This document shows, piece after piece, positions 62,561-64,000 of a stretch of 64,000 nt of DNA. Where the stretch lies: contig CAUYUJ010015943.1 of NCBI GenBank assembly GCA_963575745.1, forward strand, positions 85,001 through 149,000. Direction: 5' to 3'. The notes below the pieces were generated by a model. That model was not told the DNA's origin. It saw only the letters and a program-made list of their open reading frames with translations, and ran no database searches. Origin of the DNA: Prorocentrum cordatum. Taxonomy: Eukaryota; Sar; Dinophyceae; Prorocentrales; Prorocentraceae. Position 1 is the stretch's first letter; each line of letters starts with the position of its first letter. Both the position numbers and the translations under genes were made by a program.

Positions 62561-63561
62561 TGCTGGGCCAACCAGGGACAGAGAGGGGAGATGCTACAAA
62601 CTCGAAGTTTAAAATTTCGAACCGTGAACCTGGTCCTTGCTGGACACATGAAGCGGACTCTCGTCGAACATGACGTGGTGCAACCGCTGGATCCGTGGGT
62701 CCCACGACGAGGGACGAGTGACGAGGGGCGCGGGAGTCGCGGCCGCCTCCCCGAGTTCGCCTTCCGACAGCGAACAGCGAACAGCACGCCCGAATGTTCT
62801 GAACGACGCGAAGGGTTGCGGCCTGCGGCTGGATGGGGCTGGCTGGGGCAAGGCAGGGGGGGAAACGCCCAGCCGCCGCCATATCTTAAGGACAAACCCC
62901 GCGCGCTTCGGGGCGCAGGATTGATGGGCAAACGCAAGGGGAACACAACGACGCAGTACGACGCACGAGTCGCCGCACCGCCGCACGAACCAAACCTTCG
63001 GTGGGAATCACTATGGGACCCTATGGGACCGTCCGTCGGGAGGACCAACAACCCGATATGGATGGCATTGCAGCGAGGAGAGGAGCAGGCAGCAGGCGCG
63101 CCCCCCCCCCCCCACACCGGGGGAGGGTGACCAAGGGGGCTGAAAAGCCCACACTGGCGCACAGCCAGGGGCTGAAAAGCCCACGCTGACTGGCGCCAGT
63201 CCGCCCGTCGGCGGCCTTGGAAAGGCCTGCCGCCTGCCCCTTGCTGCAATGCCATGCCATCTCGGGGCGTTGGTCCCCGTGGGCGTCGACGGGGGGACGG
63301 GAGGGCAGACCGCTGGTGAACTCCTCTTCGGCCCCCTCCTCCTTGTTCTCCTGTCCTCCTCCTCCCCCCAACTCCCTCTCTTCGTCGTCGTCCGTCGTCC
63401 TCCCCCCCCCTCCGCCCTTCGGCCCTTCGCTTTGCCTTCCCCATCGAGGGCCAGGGCCGAGGCCTGCGGAAGAAGCAACGCTGCAGAGACAACGCCCCCC
63501 CTCACTGTTTTCCTGTTTGTCCCCCTCCTCCCCCCCTCCCCCTCCTCGTCGCTGTCCTAGC
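62561..63561. other. No gene supported; one weak exon candidate
   Basis: At 62,609-62,690 the minus strand reads RLHHVMFDESPLHVSSKDQV before a TAA, possibly a small terminal exon. The rest is G/C-biased; a GNRA repeat copy lies at 63,130-63,220, and C-rich tracts fill 63,340-63,560. Confidence 0.35.
63130..63220 (+). repeat. Dispersed GNRA-hairpin repeat, copy 4
   Basis: Both hairpins are intact: 63,137-63,150 and 63,169-63,182, each GGGCT-GAAA-AGCCC, followed by CCGCCCGTCGGCGGCC. Confidence 0.8.
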
Positions 63562-64000
63562 CTAGCCGGGGCCGAGGCCCGAAGCCCCCGACGCCTGTGG
63601 CCAGCGGAACGCCGCGGAAGCAGCGGTGATAAATTCTAACACGCCGTTCAAGATCAATTGCTCGAGCAAGCGCAACGTGTTCTGGAAGTGCGCCTCCTGG
63701 GCCAATATCAACCCTGCTGCCAGTCTGCACGTTGCGTTTTTCAGCGCGCCTCTGTTCACGCCGAGGCTCTCAGCAGCTGCAGCCAAGGAGGTCAGCGAGG
63801 TGGTTTTCCCCAGGGCATTTTCGGCAATGCGAAGTCGGCTGGGAAACGCGAGCGCCGCGAGCTTCGCCACAGGCACCGCCTCGGCGGGGGAAGTTGCGGA
63901 CGACCCCGCGAGCTCCAGCATGCGCAAGCCATGCTGGACATCCAGCCTCGGCGAGAAGACGCTAAAACACACGTTATCAAAGGGCCACTGGGACCCATCC
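63562..64000 (-). CDS. Exon running off the window
   Basis: The frame is open at 64,000 and closes at TAG 63,562; a GC donor (CCACAG|GCGTCG) near 63,600 may be the true end. It reads GSQWPFDNVCFSVFSPRLDV, then helical, leucine/alanine-rich sequence (GLRMLELAGSSAT, AALAFPSRLRIAENALGKTT, LRLLEQLILNGVLEFITAAS). The pattern resembles helical-repeat proteins. No family recognised. Good coding signal; partial. Confidence 0.6.
   Translation of the reverse strand, partial: DGSQWPFDNVCFSVFSPRLDVQHGLRMLELAGSSATSPAEAVPVAKLAALAFPSRLRIAENALGKTTSLTSLAAAAESLGVNRGALKNATCRLAAGLILAQEAHFQNTLRLLEQLILNGVLEFITAASAAFRWPQASGASGLGPG

Overview
The window looks like nuclear DNA of a protist with large, intron-rich genes, most likely a dinoflagellate. 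This is inferred, not proven: most of the sequence is very GC-rich, recognisable protein stretches are short exons separated by long introns full of (GGA)n, (CCT)n, (CT)n and (CGT)n tracts, several splice donors are GC rather than GT, and almost every credible exon lies on the minus strand. No dinoflagellate spliced-leader sequence was seen, so the assignment stays tentative.

Layout. 1-8968 holds one minus-strand gene (gene A) whose six exons join with matching reading phase into about 1,161 codons; it begins at 8968 with a cysteine-rich motif and ends at position 1. 9.9-16.3 kb holds single exons of further minus-strand genes that could not be chained. 16.3-17.3 kb is extremely G-rich. 17.4-26.9 kb is a compositional island that is visibly more AT-rich: a satellite, a 1.4-kb inverted repeat, then three minus-strand ORFs (ORF3 with a P-loop ATPase or superfamily 3 helicase-like motif, ORF2 with cysteine clusters, ORF1 unknown), and tandem repeats on the far side. 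Short RNA-like hairpins with changing stems but a constant C-[UKNUN]-G pentaloop sit between these ORFs; this is the strongest candidate for an undescribed system.

26.9-29.3 kb is triplet-repeat DNA with long perfect hairpins. 29.36-31.4 kb is a C5-cytosine DNA methyltransferase gene with one intron and a frame break in a T7 run. 33-40 kb holds minus-strand exons, among them a polyglutamine exon. 40.9-47.2 kb is a second well-chained gene (gene H, about 1,148 codons, four exons) with an HMG-box-like domain and an RG-repeat tail.

47.5-61.4 kb is dominated by minus-strand reading frames over a 12-bp minisatellite: a 3,055-codon frame, a 575-codon frame and an 832-codon frame carrying a membrane segment and a coiled coil. 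They probably belong to one broken gene, bracketed by 113-bp direct repeats 13.5 kb apart. 61.4-63.5 kb is polypurine DNA. 63.56-64 kb is an exon that runs off the window.

Dispersed repeats link the regions: a repeat of about 100 bp with two GGGCT-GAAA-AGCCC hairpins (1.6, 40.1, 40.6 and 63.1 kb), CCTAGGG heptamer arrays, and an exon-plus-intron duplication at 15.5 and 34.5 kb.
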